In this document: positions 34,255 to 43,348 of the stretch, piece by piece
Layout: each line of letters starts with the position of its first letter
How positions within the stretch are numbered: position 1 is the stretch's first letter
Program-made: the position numbers and the translations under genes
DNA from: JAXGZG01 sp050952065
GTDB taxonomy: Bacteria; Bacillota; Sulfobacillia; Fermentithermobacillales; Fermentithermobacillaceae
Length of the DNA: 64,000 nucleotides
Reading direction: 5' to 3'
Assembly (NCBI GenBank): GCA_050952065.1
Contig: JBMNKF010000002.1
Location: 318,262 to 382,261 of the forward strand
The notes under the pieces: model-generated
What the model was told of the DNA's origin: nothing
Databases searched by the model: none
Seen by the model: only the letters and a program-made list of their open reading frames with translations

Positions 34255-34743
34255 GTGGGGAAGACAACGCGTGTGTTAGCCCGCATAGCGGTGTTAGCGG
34301 GGGTTTACGTTGCGCTCACTGTTCTCCCGCCGTTCAATGCCTTAGGCTACTCGGCGGTTCAGGTCAGAGTCTCTGAGGCACTTGCGGTCCTTCCTTACTT
34401 TGGTCCGTGGGCGCCTTGGGGGTTGTACATCGGGTGCATTTTAGCCAATCTGGGCAGTCCTTTTCTGCTGTGGGATGTAACCCTGGGTGCCTTTGCGTCC
34501 CTGATTGCTGCCATCCTCACCGGCCACATGCCCAAGAAGTCACTTGCACCTCTTCCTCCTGTGCTCCTCAATGCGGTGACAGTCTCCGCCTATGTAGCTC
34601 CTCTGTCCGGTCTTTCCTACTGGTCTGTGGTTCTGTACATCGGAATAGGTCAGGCCATTGCCTGCTATGGATTGGGTTATCCTCTTCTCTTGTGGGTTGA
34701 TAGAAACGAGCGGTTGAAGGAGGTCTTGAGGGGCCCTATCTGA
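34255..34743 (+). CDS. queT: QueT family queuosine-precursor transporter
   Basis: Integral membrane protein of 162 residues with five or six hydrophobic segments, matching the QueT family (S-component-like, thought to take up queuosine precursors). Conserved segments are GYSAVQVRVSEALAVLPYF and GCILANLGSPFLLWDV. GTG 34255 has AGGAAAGG upstream. No preQ1 riboswitch fits in the 22-base gap after purD, so it may be transcribed with the pur operon. Its stop overlaps the end of the convergent NusG-II gene. Confidence 0.85.
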   Translation: MGKTTRVLARIAVLAGVYVALTVLPPFNALGYSAVQVRVSEALAVLPYFGPWAPWGLYIGCILANLGSPFLLWDVTLGAFASLIAAILTGHMPKKSLAPLPPVLLNAVTVSAYVAPLSGLSYWSVVLYIGIGQAIACYGLGYPLLLWVDRNERLKEVLRGPI

Positions 34744-35116
34744 CTACCGAATCAACGTCTGACGATGAGCTAACAAGCGTGACCGTCATGTGATTTGGCA
34801 CGCAAACAGCCGACTGGCCGGGGTTAGAAACCCACCCAGTCTTCCAACATATGCCGTCAGGGCAGAACTCTTTGGAGTTGGGCATAACCCGAGCGCGCCC
34901 TTGTCCGTATTCGATTATCGCATCGCCGCCCTTGACCCGGATCACTGCTTGAGCCATATCAGGGGAAGCGGCTGGAAGCCGGGCGACTTCTCGCCCGTCG
35001 ACTTTCACCACTGCCACAAGGTTGTAGGCTTCTTTCGGGATGAGGTAGAAAACAGCCCATACCACTGCTACTAGGGCTATTGCAGATACAACGATGATCG
35101 CGTCACCTTTGGTCAC
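34736..35116 (-). CDS. NusG domain II-containing protein
   Basis: Protein of 126 residues: one N-terminal membrane helix (about 8-27) then an extracytoplasmic domain of the NusG-II family (PF07009) with C-P-D-G-I-C-W and VCVPNHM segments. These small Firmicutes proteins often occur near FMN-binding or Rnf-type genes; here the context gives no clear clue. GTG 35116 is chosen because GGGGGAGGGG lies upstream at normal spacing; the frame extends to 35245 without similarity. The function is unknown. Confidence 0.8.
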   Translation of the reverse strand: MTKGDAIIVVSAIALVAVVWAVFYLIPKEAYNLVAVVKVDGREVARLPAASPDMAQAVIRVKGGDAIIEYGQGRARVMPNSKEFCPDGICWKTGWVSNPGQSAVCVPNHMTVTLVSSSSDVDSVVR

Positions 35117-35264
35117 TGTGCTGCCCCTCCCCCTACGGTGATTATAGCAGACACCATCCGTACCTGTAATTGTGGGGGGTAACTGGCAAAATGCGTAATT
35201 GGCGCTCAAATCGATCGATGAGGCCAATCTGTAGAGATCGGTCATCTAGAGAAGGCGTACTTGT

Positions 35265-35942
35265 CTAGGCGATGCTGTTCAGCACCAGGGACGACCAGGT
35301 TTCAAAGTTGCCCAGGGCGTGTACCTTGGAAATCTCGACCCAGGCACCTTGCATTTTGTCGTTTTCCCTCACTGCCAAGAGGGGAGATGTCAACCTCACC
35401 ATTGAGACAACTCCGAGATGAACTCGGCCTACCTCGTTCTGATCGTCGTTGAGAAATCCTAGGATGGCCACGCCCGGGTTTCCCGCTAAGGCTACTTCTT
35501 CGCGGATCTCTCTTATGGTATTCAACCCGACAATGGCCTTGATATCCGAGATCCTTCGCCTTGACGGCCAAGGTAAGCTTGGCACCGGGTTCATGTGACC
35601 ACCTACGCCGATAGAGAGGAGGCCATGGAGCCGCTTTTCTCCCTGAGTGTCAAGACGTTTCATTACAAAAATCCTCTTACTGGCCACAAACATTGTATAG
35701 GATATGAGCTGTTTGAAGCTGGGGTCAGATTCCACCTGGCTTCTCGGCTTAAAGATGGACTTTCGAGCCAAAGGCCGCCATATCTCGGGAGAGTCCTTTC
35801 GAAGCCCCCGCCACTTGCCGACTTCTGCATATAGATCGCTTGCGGGCACACAAAGCACCAGCTCATCGCCGGATGAATTCTCTAAGGTCACTTCAAGGTC
35901 AAACCCCTTTACACAAGATATGGAGTGAGCCTCCAAAAACAT
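35265..35942 (-). CDS. Nudix (MutT-like) family protein, COG4112-like
   Basis: Protein of about 225 residues. The C-terminal half includes RLHGLLSIGVGGHMNP and NTIREIREEVALAG, resembling a Nudix box (G-x5-E-x7-R-E-x2-E-E) and typical of the predicted phosphoesterase group. The N-terminal part (LVLCVPASDLYAEVG) matches the same group. It likely hydrolyses a nucleoside-diphosphate-linked substrate. The start is uncertain: ATG 35942 lacks a close ribosome site, and the frame is open to 36206, but that would run into the divergent peptidase gene at 36051. Confidence 0.7.
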   Translation of the reverse strand: MFLEAHSISCVKGFDLEVTLENSSGDELVLCVPASDLYAEVGKWRGLRKDSPEIWRPLARKSIFKPRSQVESDPSFKQLISYTMFVASKRIFVMKRLDTQGEKRLHGLLSIGVGGHMNPVPSLPWPSRRRISDIKAIVGLNTIREIREEVALAGNPGVAILGFLNDDQNEVGRVHLGVVSMVRLTSPLLAVRENDKMQGAWVEISKVHALGNFETWSSLVLNSIA

Positions 35943-36050
35943 ACAGTGTGGTTCGGGAAAAAGCCCTCTTTGAGGGCTGTCCCGAGGCACCCTAGATCCT
36001 ATCATATCTTGTCTATGCTCATAATAGGTTTTCTTAGCGAGGTGGTATGC

Positions 36051-36770
36051 ATGTCTTGGAGGAGCACGTATCAGGACAGAAGTCACGAGAGAAGTCAGCG
36101 TGCAAGAGAGGTCTTGGGGCTCAAAGGACTGCCAATATGGGCCAAGCAGGCTCTTGCGGCAGTTTTCATATTCTTCGTGCTCTTGGGGGCAGCCAAAGCA
36201 CAACAAGGCTTAGCCCTAGATGTGGTGGCTGCAGCCCGGGACATCGTTACGACGGACCTCTCGTGGGATGGAGTCAAGACGTGGGCAGCCGGTATTCCGT
36301 CAACTCTTCGGAACTTGGCAGACCTGGATCTGAAGGATTTTTGGAGTAGGGCTGTGAGCGGCAAGCCAAAAGAGCTTGCCTGGCCCGTCATGGGCGACAT
36401 CATTTCTCACTACGGGTGGAGACCCAATCCCGATTCGGCGGGCGTGTCACTTCACCAAGGCATAGACATCGCTGCAGATAGGGGGACACCTGTCAAAGCC
36501 GTTCTAGATGGGGTGGTAGCCAACGTCAGGCAGTCGTCCACCTATGGCTTGGTGGTCGAGATTGAACACGGGGGCGGTCTATCAACAGTGTACGGTCACC
36601 TCGATTCTGTCGCCATGACAGAAGGAGAGAAAGTGAAGCAAGGAGACACCATCGGGAAAGTGGGCGAAAGCGGCAATGCTACAGACCCCCATCTGCATTT
36701 CGAATTGAGAAAGGACGGCTTGGAGATTGACCCCTTGACAGTGCTGCCTCCGCCGGACGGCGGAACCTAG
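36051..36770 (+). CDS. spoIVFA: M23/LytM-domain protein, SpoIVFA-like
   Basis: Protein of 239 residues: short basic N-terminus, one helix (about 33-55), then a C-terminal M23 domain (about 130-235). Position right before the site-2 protease gene and in the rplU-obg neighbourhood matches SpoIVFA, which anchors and inhibits SpoIVFB in the outer forespore membrane. Unlike a degenerate LytM domain, the metal-ligand motifs HQGIDIA and HLHFE are present, so endopeptidase activity is possible. ATG 36051 follows GAGGTGG at 36039-36045. A SpoIIQ-like or wall-hydrolase role is the alternative. Confidence 0.75.
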   Translation: MSWRSTYQDRSHERSQRAREVLGLKGLPIWAKQALAAVFIFFVLLGAAKAQQGLALDVVAAARDIVTTDLSWDGVKTWAAGIPSTLRNLADLDLKDFWSRAVSGKPKELAWPVMGDIISHYGWRPNPDSAGVSLHQGIDIAADRGTPVKAVLDGVVANVRQSSTYGLVVEIEHGGGLSTVYGHLDSVAMTEGEKVKQGDTIGKVGESGNATDPHLHFELRKDGLEIDPLTVLPPPDGGT

Positions 36771-36806
36771 AGCACACATGGATTTCCGCTGAAAGGATTG
36801 GATGCT

Positions 36807-37754
36807 TTGTCTATCCCGGCAGGAAGATTAGGAGCGACCCAAGTGCGCATTCATGTGACCTTTGTGGTCGCGGGTTTGATCATGGCGCTATCGGGATATT
36901 TCTGGCACGTGGTCGTCTTGGCAGGGAGCATCCTCTTCCACGAATTTGGTCACTTAGCAGCCGCATCTTGGATGGGCGCAGAGATCTCTGAGATCCAAGT
37001 CTGGCCATTTGGCGCTACGGCCAGATTGGAGCGCTCGTGGCAGCTTACTCCGCCCGCGGAAACCCTGGTGGCCTTCATGGGTCCTTTCAATAGCGGCATC
37101 CTGCTGGGTCTCGCTTCCGCCCTGGAGCGGGGTTTCATGGAGACGAGAGGTATAAGTCTTGGTGCCGAGTTTCCACTTTTTCACCTTCTCATACAAGCCA
37201 ATCTGGGCCTTATGCTGATTAACCTAATACCCTGTCTCCCGCTTGACGGAGGTAGAATCCTGAGATCCCAGGTTTCGTTGAAGGTGGGTTACGTAGAGTC
37301 CACCAAGAGTGTGGCGACGTTCAGCATCTCATGTGGTACCGCCATGATCGTTCTGGGATTGGCCGGGTTCCTCCTGGCAAGGCAATGGCAAGGTTTGTGG
37401 CTGTCTGGTCTTCTGATTGGGCCCCTGGTGATATGGGGATCAATGGAAGAGAGGGCTGGAGTGTCTTCGTCCAATTTCATGGAAGTTATGACAAGGACTG
37501 ATCGTCTCCGGCATCGCAAAGCCATACCCGTCCAAGAAATCATGGTACCCGGCGATGCCAAAGTGAGCGAAGTCGTCACAAAACTTCGTCCGTCCAAATA
37601 CAACGTGATATTGGTTGCAGGGAGACACATGGGAGTCATGGGCAAGGTCACTGAGACTAAACTCCTGGAAGCGTACTTTGCCGGCAAGGTGAATCTCCGC
37701 ATTAAGGACCTCTGCTTTTGCGATCCACCTTACGTTGGCTATAATGGAGGATAA
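36807..37754 (+). CDS. spoIVFB: Site-2 protease family protein, SpoIVFB-like
   Basis: Intramembrane zinc metalloprotease (M50B), about 315 residues. HEFGHLAA carries the zinc ligands, and NLIPCLPLDGGR the third ligand Asp; there are six hydrophobic segments. The C-terminal 80 residues resemble a CBS domain, as in SpoIVFB, which uses it to sense nucleotide. In spore formers SpoIVFB cleaves pro-sigma-K in the mother cell. TTG 36807 is spaced 9 bases from GAAAGGA; TTG 36798 is too close. It follows the SpoIVFA-like gene by 36 bases, consistent with one operon. Confidence 0.85.
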   Translation: MSIPAGRLGATQVRIHVTFVVAGLIMALSGYFWHVVVLAGSILFHEFGHLAAASWMGAEISEIQVWPFGATARLERSWQLTPPAETLVAFMGPFNSGILLGLASALERGFMETRGISLGAEFPLFHLLIQANLGLMLINLIPCLPLDGGRILRSQVSLKVGYVESTKSVATFSISCGTAMIVLGLAGFLLARQWQGLWLSGLLIGPLVIWGSMEERAGVSSSNFMEVMTRTDRLRHRKAIPVQEIMVPGDAKVSEVVTKLRPSKYNVILVAGRHMGVMGKVTETKLLEAYFAGKVNLRIKDLCFCDPPYVGYNGG

Positions 37755-37781
37755 GGAGAGTCTGCAGAAAGGTCAAATGCG

Positions 37782-39659
37782 GTGCTACAGGTAGAGTTTA
37801 CGAGGCTTTCGTGGGATGATCTCAAGAGGGAACTAGGAAAAGTCGAAAAACCTGCGAGATATGTAGGCGGGGAGATAAACGCCGTCTACAAGGACCCCAA
37901 AGATGTCTCCGTCCATTTCGCCCTTGCCTTTCCCGATGCATACGAAGTTGGCGCCAGTCATACAGGATCCCAAATCCTTTATAGCGTCCTCAACTCCATG
38001 GAAGGCGTTGCTTGTGAACGCTCATTTGCGCCTTGGCGAGATATGGAGGGAGTCTTGCGAAGGCGCGGCTGGCCTCTTTATACCCTGGAGAGCAGAACGC
38101 CCTTATATGCGTTTGACATAGTTGGTTTTTCGTTGCAGTACGAGCTCACCTATACCAATGTCCTCGCGATGCTGGATTTGGGTGGCATCCCCTTGCACAC
38201 TCGGGACAGGCGTGAAGACCATCCCCTGGTTGTGGCCGGGGGGCCTTGTGCTATGGCGCCTGAACCCTTGGTGGATTTCATCGACGCCTTTGCTTTGGGA
38301 GACGGCGAAGACACTGTTCAAGACATAGTAGAAACGTACCGGAGATGGAGGGCATCCGGCCGGTCCAGGATCACTCTTTTGCAGGCACTGTCCGAGATAC
38401 AGGGTGTCTACGTACCCTCCCTATACGAAGTCGAGTACAATCCGGACGGGACCGTGTCTTCCATCGAACCTAAGGAGTCCGGCGGGTACAGAGCCCGCCC
38501 CGCAGTTAGTAGGAGAGTCCTGTCTTCTCTGGAAGGGGCACCGTACCCCGTAGAACCGGTCATCCCGCTCATCCCGCCGATCCACGACAGAGCTGTGGTC
38601 GAGATATTCAGGGGTTGCACTCAAGGCTGCCGGTTTTGCCAAGCCGGCACCATTTACCGCCCTGTAAGAGAACGGGATCCCGGGTCTGTGCGAGACCTGG
38701 CAAGGGACATATTGGAGAGATCGGGATACGATGAGGTTTCCCTGATGTCCCTCTCGTCAGCGGACTACTCCTTCATCAAGGAGATTCTGGAGGACTTGAT
38801 TAAGAATCCGTGTGGGGCTAAGGTTTCGCTGCCGTCTTTGAGGGTAGACTCGTTTTCCGTGGGACTCGCCCGCGATCTGGGTTCATCTACAAAGACCGGG
38901 CTCACTCTGGCGCCGGAGGCCGGATCTCAACGACTGAGGGATGCAATCAACAAGCGAGTGACCGAGGATGAGATCATGGATGCGGTGTACCACGCCTTTT
39001 GCGCCGACTATGATCGAATAAAGCTTTACTTCATGATAGGACTGCCCGGGGAAACCGACGAAGATGTCATCGCCATAGGGCACCTGGCCCACAACATAAG
39101 GAAACTGGGACGGGATTTGGGGAGGAGGCCTACAGTGGTGGTCTCTGTATCGGGGTTCGTTCCCAAACCTCACACTCCTTTCCAGTGGGATGTCTGTGTG
39201 CCTTCTGACGAGATCATGAGGAGACAGAGACTCTTGGGGCAGAACCTCCGAGGGCCCGGTCTTGACTACAAGTATCACGATGCCGCTCTCACTCGTCTGG
39301 AAGCGGTATTTGCCAGAGGCGACAGGCGATTGTCCCGGGCAGTGGAACTTGCATACCACAAGGGAAGGCGTTTTGATTCATGGCCGGATGAGTTCGACGC
39401 AGGCGTCTGGGAGGAAGCCTTTGCAGAATCCGGAATAGACCCGGATTTCTACGCCTATCGGGAACGGAGTTATCACGAGGTTCTTCCTTGGGAACACCTG
39501 CATTCGGGTGTCAGCAAATCGTATCTTTGGCAGGAAAGAGAACGGTCAAGAGAGTTCGTCACCACCCCAGACTGCCGGGGCCTTTGTACGGGGTGCGGCG
39601 TTTGTCCTGACTTGGGAGTAGAGATGCGCATAGCGTCTACCAAGGAGAGAGCGCAGTGA
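37782..39659 (+). CDS. B12-binding-like radical SAM protein (TIGR03960 type)
   Basis: Radical SAM protein of 625 residues. An N-terminal region resembles a cobalamin-binding-type domain (VVAGGPCAMAPEPLVDF); the central radical SAM cluster motif is C-T-Q-G-C-R-F-C near residue 284; and the C-terminus has C-R-G-L-C-T-G-C-G-V-C, a possible additional cluster site. This family always precedes a DUF2344 partner and sits by rng/rplU in many Firmicutes. The reaction is not established; RNA modification is a guess from context. GTG 37782 has GAAAGG upstream; the end overlaps the partner start by 4 bases. Confidence 0.88.
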   Translation: MLQVEFTRLSWDDLKRELGKVEKPARYVGGEINAVYKDPKDVSVHFALAFPDAYEVGASHTGSQILYSVLNSMEGVACERSFAPWRDMEGVLRRRGWPLYTLESRTPLYAFDIVGFSLQYELTYTNVLAMLDLGGIPLHTRDRREDHPLVVAGGPCAMAPEPLVDFIDAFALGDGEDTVQDIVETYRRWRASGRSRITLLQALSEIQGVYVPSLYEVEYNPDGTVSSIEPKESGGYRARPAVSRRVLSSLEGAPYPVEPVIPLIPPIHDRAVVEIFRGCTQGCRFCQAGTIYRPVRERDPGSVRDLARDILERSGYDEVSLMSLSSADYSFIKEILEDLIKNPCGAKVSLPSLRVDSFSVGLARDLGSSTKTGLTLAPEAGSQRLRDAINKRVTEDEIMDAVYHAFCADYDRIKLYFMIGLPGETDEDVIAIGHLAHNIRKLGRDLGRRPTVVVSVSGFVPKPHTPFQWDVCVPSDEIMRRQRLLGQNLRGPGLDYKYHDAALTRLEAVFARGDRRLSRAVELAYHKGRRFDSWPDEFDAGVWEEAFAESGIDPDFYAYRERSYHEVLPWEHLHSGVSKSYLWQERERSREFVTTPDCRGLCTGCGVCPDLGVEMRIASTKERAQ

Positions 39660-40315
39660 GAGTGCGGGTGGTATATCAAAAAGGCGATCTAGTCCGTTTC
39701 CTTTCTCATCTTGATGTCATGAGGGTTCTGGTCATGGCCATGGCCAGGGCAAAGTGGCCGGTGCAGATGTCCCTGGGATTTTCCCCTAAGCCCAAGGTAT
39801 CCTTCTATGCGCCGCTTCCCGTCGGGACAAGCGGCCGGGAGGAGTATTTCGATGCTATCCTATCCCGGGCTGTGAACGTATCTTGCCTGGCCAGATCCCT
39901 TTCTGGAAGCCTGCCCAAAGGGTTTGGAGTCTCCCAAGTGTTCTTGGTGCCAGATGGCCAGGAATCCTTGGAGGAAAAGATCGTTGCGTCAGTTTACGCT
40001 CTGGATCTCAAGGGGGTGGAACGTCAGGCTATGTCCAGGGCAGTGGACGCGTTCTTGAAAGAAGAGCGAGTTTTATTTCAGGTCAGAAGACCCAAAGACA
40101 CGAGGACTGTAGACCTCCGTGGGTATGTTCGCGATTTTTGTGTCGAAGCCGAAAAGGGTTTGAGAGACGACCATCTGGGTCTTGTCATGACTGTGACCCA
40201 CGATAAAGGTCGGACCATCAGGCCCCAGTGGGTGTTGTCGGCCTTATCCCGGTTCGGGCTGAACCTCGACCCACTCGAGGCAATCATTGACAGAAGGAAG
40301 ATACTATTTGACTAA
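39656..40315 (+). CDS. Radical SAM-associated protein (TIGR03936/DUF2344)
   Basis: Protein of 219 residues starting RVVYQKGDLVRFLSHLDVMR, typical of the DUF2344 family, which accompanies the TIGR03960 radical SAM proteins and is sometimes fused to them. GTG 39656 overlaps the stop of the upstream gene (GTGA), so synthesis is coupled. It is likely a partner that binds the same substrate. No catalytic motif is recognised. The 3' end overlaps rng by 8 bases. Confidence 0.88.
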   Translation: MRVRVVYQKGDLVRFLSHLDVMRVLVMAMARAKWPVQMSLGFSPKPKVSFYAPLPVGTSGREEYFDAILSRAVNVSCLARSLSGSLPKGFGVSQVFLVPDGQESLEEKIVASVYALDLKGVERQAMSRAVDAFLKEERVLFQVRRPKDTRTVDLRGYVRDFCVEAEKGLRDDHLGLVMTVTHDKGRTIRPQWVLSALSRFGLNLDPLEAIIDRRKILFD

Positions 40316-42134
40316 TACAGAGGAAGTTTTGGTTCCCGCCAAGTCTGCCAAGAGGAAATACCGGCGGAGAACCCCTAAGGTTAATCACAATGCAGAACCG
40401 CAATTGGATGCAGAACCCCGACCGATCATGAACAGGGAGATCCTTGTTAACGCAAACCGCGACGAGACCAGAGTTGCTGTAGTGGAGGACGGCGCGGTGG
40501 TGGAGTTTTACTCCGAGAGACCCAGTAGCCAGAAGATCGCCGGCAATATCGTCCTGGGAAAAGTCACTAATGTCCTCCCTGGTATGCAGGCTGCTTTCAT
40601 TGAGATCGGCGAAGAGAAGAATGCCTTTCTATATGTGGACGATGCGCTGATGCCTCCTAATCTGGAGGATGCCGAAGGCGCAATCACCGTCAAGCGTAGA
40701 AAGAAGCGCACCATATCCGAACTGGTCAAGCCGGGACAGGAAGTGCTGGTTCAGGTAGTCAAAGAGGCGATTGGCACTAAAGGGGCCCGGGTAACTCGCC
40801 ATGTGACCTTCCCCGGGCGTTACCTCGTACTAATGCCTACAGTGAGCTATGTGGGCGTGTCCAGGAGAATAACTGACGAGGAAGAAAGACAGCGTCTGCG
40901 GAAGATCGCCAAGTCCATAAAACCTAAGGACATGGGAGTCATAATCCGCACTGTGGCTGAGACCAAGACCGAGGAAGAGCTCCGGCAAGACCTAACCTTT
41001 CTACTGAAGATTTGGGAGCGTGTTCAAGCCAAAGCCCAGAGCGTCAAAGCCCCTGCGATCATCCACAAGGATCTTGGCCTGGTGTTTCGGGTCGTAAGAG
41101 ACGAGCTTAACCAAGAAACGACGCGGATGCTTGTTGATGATGTGAACACCTACAGCAAGATACTGGAACTTCTGGACACCACATCCCCGGAGATGAAAGA
41201 CCGGGTGATGTACTATCGAGACAAGGAATTCCCCCTGTTCAGTCTGTACGGGGTGGAAGCGGCCATAGAAAAGGCCCTTCAAAGACAGGTGTGGCTCCGA
41301 TCCGGCGGCTACATCGTGATAGACAAGACCGAAGCTTTGACAGTCATCGACGTTAACACTGGGCGCTATGTAGGTACCAAGAACCTTTCTGACACCGTGT
41401 TCAAGATCAATATGGAAGCGTGCAAAGAGATTTCCAGGCAGCTTCGTTTGAGGGACATAGGTGGCATTATAGTCGTGGATTTCATAGACATGGACAAACC
41501 GGAGCACAGGGAACAACTCATAGAAGAGCTTGAGAGGCAGCTTAAGCACGATCACACCAAGACGGTGGTCTTAGGCATAACCAATCTTGGACTTTTGGAA
41601 ATGACCCGAAAAAAGGTACGTCAGAGTATAGATGCGGTCATGACTAGGATGTGCCCCTATTGCGGAGGAAAGGGTGTTGTTCTCTCAGAAGAGACGGTGG
41701 CAGGGAGGGTCAGGCGCGAGATCCGACGGACCTTGGCGAACTCTCAGTGCGAGGCCATGCTGGTAGAGGTTCACCCGAGCGTAGCTTCCCACCTTATAGG
41801 ACCAGGGGGTTCGAACCTTAAGGATTTGGAGGAGGAGACGGGGCGCAGTATCTTCATACGCGGTTCTGAATCTTTGCATCTCGAGGAGATGAATGTTAAG
41901 GCGCTCGGCACTCGCCAGGAAATCTCCTTGAAGGCGATTCCGGTTAAGCCCGGCGACCGATTGGAAGTCGTCGTTGAGGAAGCCCACGGTCAGAATCCAA
42001 AAAACGGGATTGCACGGATCGAAGGGTACATTTTGGATATTGAGAACGCCGGGTCCAAAGTGGGCCAAAAAGTTGCGGTTAGGGTCTTGGAATGTCACCG
42101 GACATTCGCAAAGGCTAAAATTGCCGTTTCTTGA
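40308..42134 (+). CDS. rng: Ribonuclease E/G family protein
   Basis: Endoribonuclease of 608 residues. It contains an S1 RNA-binding domain near the N-terminus (GNIVLGKVTNVLPGMQAAFIEIG), the catalytic aspartates in TVIDVNTGRYVG and IIVVDFIDM, and a zinc-link CPYCGG. The length suits Rng-type enzymes with a C-terminal RNA-binding part (GDRLEVVVEEAHG). It processes rRNA and mRNA. TTG 40308 is preferred to 40287 because GAAGGAAG lies just before it. The rplU promoter lies over its stop codon. Confidence 0.95.
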   Translation: MTNTEEVLVPAKSAKRKYRRRTPKVNHNAEPQLDAEPRPIMNREILVNANRDETRVAVVEDGAVVEFYSERPSSQKIAGNIVLGKVTNVLPGMQAAFIEIGEEKNAFLYVDDALMPPNLEDAEGAITVKRRKKRTISELVKPGQEVLVQVVKEAIGTKGARVTRHVTFPGRYLVLMPTVSYVGVSRRITDEEERQRLRKIAKSIKPKDMGVIIRTVAETKTEEELRQDLTFLLKIWERVQAKAQSVKAPAIIHKDLGLVFRVVRDELNQETTRMLVDDVNTYSKILELLDTTSPEMKDRVMYYRDKEFPLFSLYGVEAAIEKALQRQVWLRSGGYIVIDKTEALTVIDVNTGRYVGTKNLSDTVFKINMEACKEISRQLRLRDIGGIIVVDFIDMDKPEHREQLIEELERQLKHDHTKTVVLGITNLGLLEMTRKKVRQSIDAVMTRMCPYCGGKGVVLSEETVAGRVRREIRRTLANSQCEAMLVEVHPSVASHLIGPGGSNLKDLEEETGRSIFIRGSESLHLEEMNVKALGTRQEISLKAIPVKPGDRLEVVVEEAHGQNPKNGIARIEGYILDIENAGSKVGQKVAVRVLECHRTFAKAKIAVS

Positions 42135-42160
42135 CACGTTTTCAGCCGGCGTGCTAGACT
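42131..42160 (+). promoter_or_regulatory. Predicted promoter of rplU
   Basis: TTGACA (42131-42136) and TAGACT (42155-42160) with an 18-base spacer, overlapping the end of rng and about 40 bases before the rplU start. It gives the ribosomal protein genes their own transcription. Confidence 0.75.
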
Positions 42161-42199
42161 GTTACGGTTACTTGCCAAGAGAGTAGGGGGTTTCCCAAG

Positions 42200-42511
42200 T
42201 TGTACGCAATTCTCAGTACAGGTGGAAAGCAGTACAGAGTATCCCCTGGACAGGTAGTCAGGGTTGAGAAACTTGACGGCCAGAAAGGCGATGCTTTTGT
42301 ATTTGACAGGATACTAGCCGTATCAAGCGATGGCGATATCAAAGTCGGAAGCCCTTACTTAGAGGGTGCCCAGGTTAGGGGGACCATAGTGCGCCAGGGC
42401 AAAGCCCGCAAGGTTTTGGTTTTCAAGTACAGGGCCAAAACCAACTACAGGCGGCGCATTGGCCACAGACAGCCGTTTACGGAAGTCAGAATCGACGCCA
42501 TAGAGGCGTAG
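42200..42511 (+). CDS. rplU: 50S ribosomal protein L21
   Basis: Ribosomal protein of 103 residues, standard length, starting MYAILSTGGKQYRV and ending in the conserved YRRRIGHRQPFT segment. TTG 42200 follows a GTAGGGGG site. It is the first gene of the rplU-prp-rpmA group conserved in Firmicutes; a leader of only about 35 bases separates it from its predicted promoter, leaving little room for the L21 leader RNA known in bacilli. Confidence 0.97.
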   Translation: MYAILSTGGKQYRVSPGQVVRVEKLDGQKGDAFVFDRILAVSSDGDIKVGSPYLEGAQVRGTIVRQGKARKVLVFKYRAKTNYRRRIGHRQPFTEVRIDAIEA

Positions 42512-42527
42512 GGGCCAGAGAGGTCTC

Positions 42528-42860
42528 GTGATCAGGGTTAAGGTCCTAGAGTCGCGAGGGACAACCGTGGGCTACACCGTAGAGGGACACGCGGAATTCG
42601 GCCCAAGCGGCAACGATATTGTGTGCGCGGGGGTTTCGGCAATTTCTCAGGCTGCACTCATGGTATTACAGGAGTCTTTGGGACCCAGGGTGAGGTCTGA
42701 ACGCAGGGAAGGTTTCTTAAGCGTTTTGCTGGCAGAACAAGATGCTTTACAGCCTGGACCGGCGTGGGCTTTGCGGACCGTGGTGTTAGGGGTTGAATCA
42801 ATAGCCAAGGTCCATCCTAGGTCCGTGGAGGTTTCTTACACCGAAGCAGAAAACCGATGA
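42528..42860 (+). CDS. prp: Ribosomal-processing cysteine protease
   Basis: Prp of 110 residues, which removes the N-terminal extension of L27 in Firmicutes and related groups. The catalytic dyad is visible: GHAEF (His about 22) and DIVCAGVSA (Cys about 34). GTG 42528 is 16 bases after rplU. Its substrate L27, encoded 26 bases downstream, carries the matching cleavage motif, so the pair is functionally consistent. Confidence 0.95.
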   Translation: MIRVKVLESRGTTVGYTVEGHAEFGPSGNDIVCAGVSAISQAALMVLQESLGPRVRSERREGFLSVLLAEQDALQPGPAWALRTVVLGVESIAKVHPRSVEVSYTEAENR

Positions 42861-42886
42861 AAGCTTTTTGGAAGGAGGGGAACGGT

Positions 42887-43207
42887 ATGTTCGATATCGA
42901 TCTCCAACTGTTTGCTCGCAAGAAGGGAATGGGGAGTTCCAGGAACGGGCGAGACTCCAAGCCCAAGATGCTTGGGATCAAAAGCCACGACGGAGAGTAT
43001 GTCTTGGCCGGAAGCATTATTGTGAGGCAGCGTGGAACTAGGATTCACCCCGGGCTGAATGTGGGGCTGGGGCGTGACCACACCATATACGCCAAAGCCG
43101 ATGGCTTCGTGGCGTTCCATCGGAAGGGTAAGAATGGTAAGGTAGTCTCTATTCTCACTGAGGAGCCCATGGTTGAAGCCGCTCAGGTATCTGGCGGCGA
43201 TAATTAG
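42887..43207 (+). CDS. rpmA: 50S ribosomal protein L27 with cleavable N-terminal extension
   Basis: L27 of 106 residues. It begins MFDIDLQLF then ARKKGMGSSRNGRDS; the extension ending LQLF is the Prp site and cleavage before ARKKG would expose the residues that reach the peptidyl-transferase centre. ATG 42887 is chosen over 42857 because GGAGGGG is 6 bases upstream and the extension then has the canonical length. A strong terminator follows. Confidence 0.97.
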   Translation: MFDIDLQLFARKKGMGSSRNGRDSKPKMLGIKSHDGEYVLAGSIIVRQRGTRIHPGLNVGLGRDHTIYAKADGFVAFHRKGKNGKVVSILTEEPMVEAAQVSGGDN

Positions 43208-43234
43208 ACTAAGATCGAAGATACGTGGAGAACA

Positions 43235-43262
43235 GAGCGGCGGAGGATATCCGCCGCTTTTT
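43235..43262 (+). terminator. Rho-independent terminator after rpmA
   Basis: AGCGGCGGA pairs with TCCGCCGCT around GGATA, followed by TTTTT. It separates the L21/L27 unit from obgE. Confidence 0.9.
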
Positions 43263-43348
43263 GTGCCAAAGAGGCGTTGGGCAGAAGACATGCACGAAGA
43301 GCCACAAGCAGGGAAAACAGGTGCGTAGCCCCTTGAGGAGGTCGTTAA

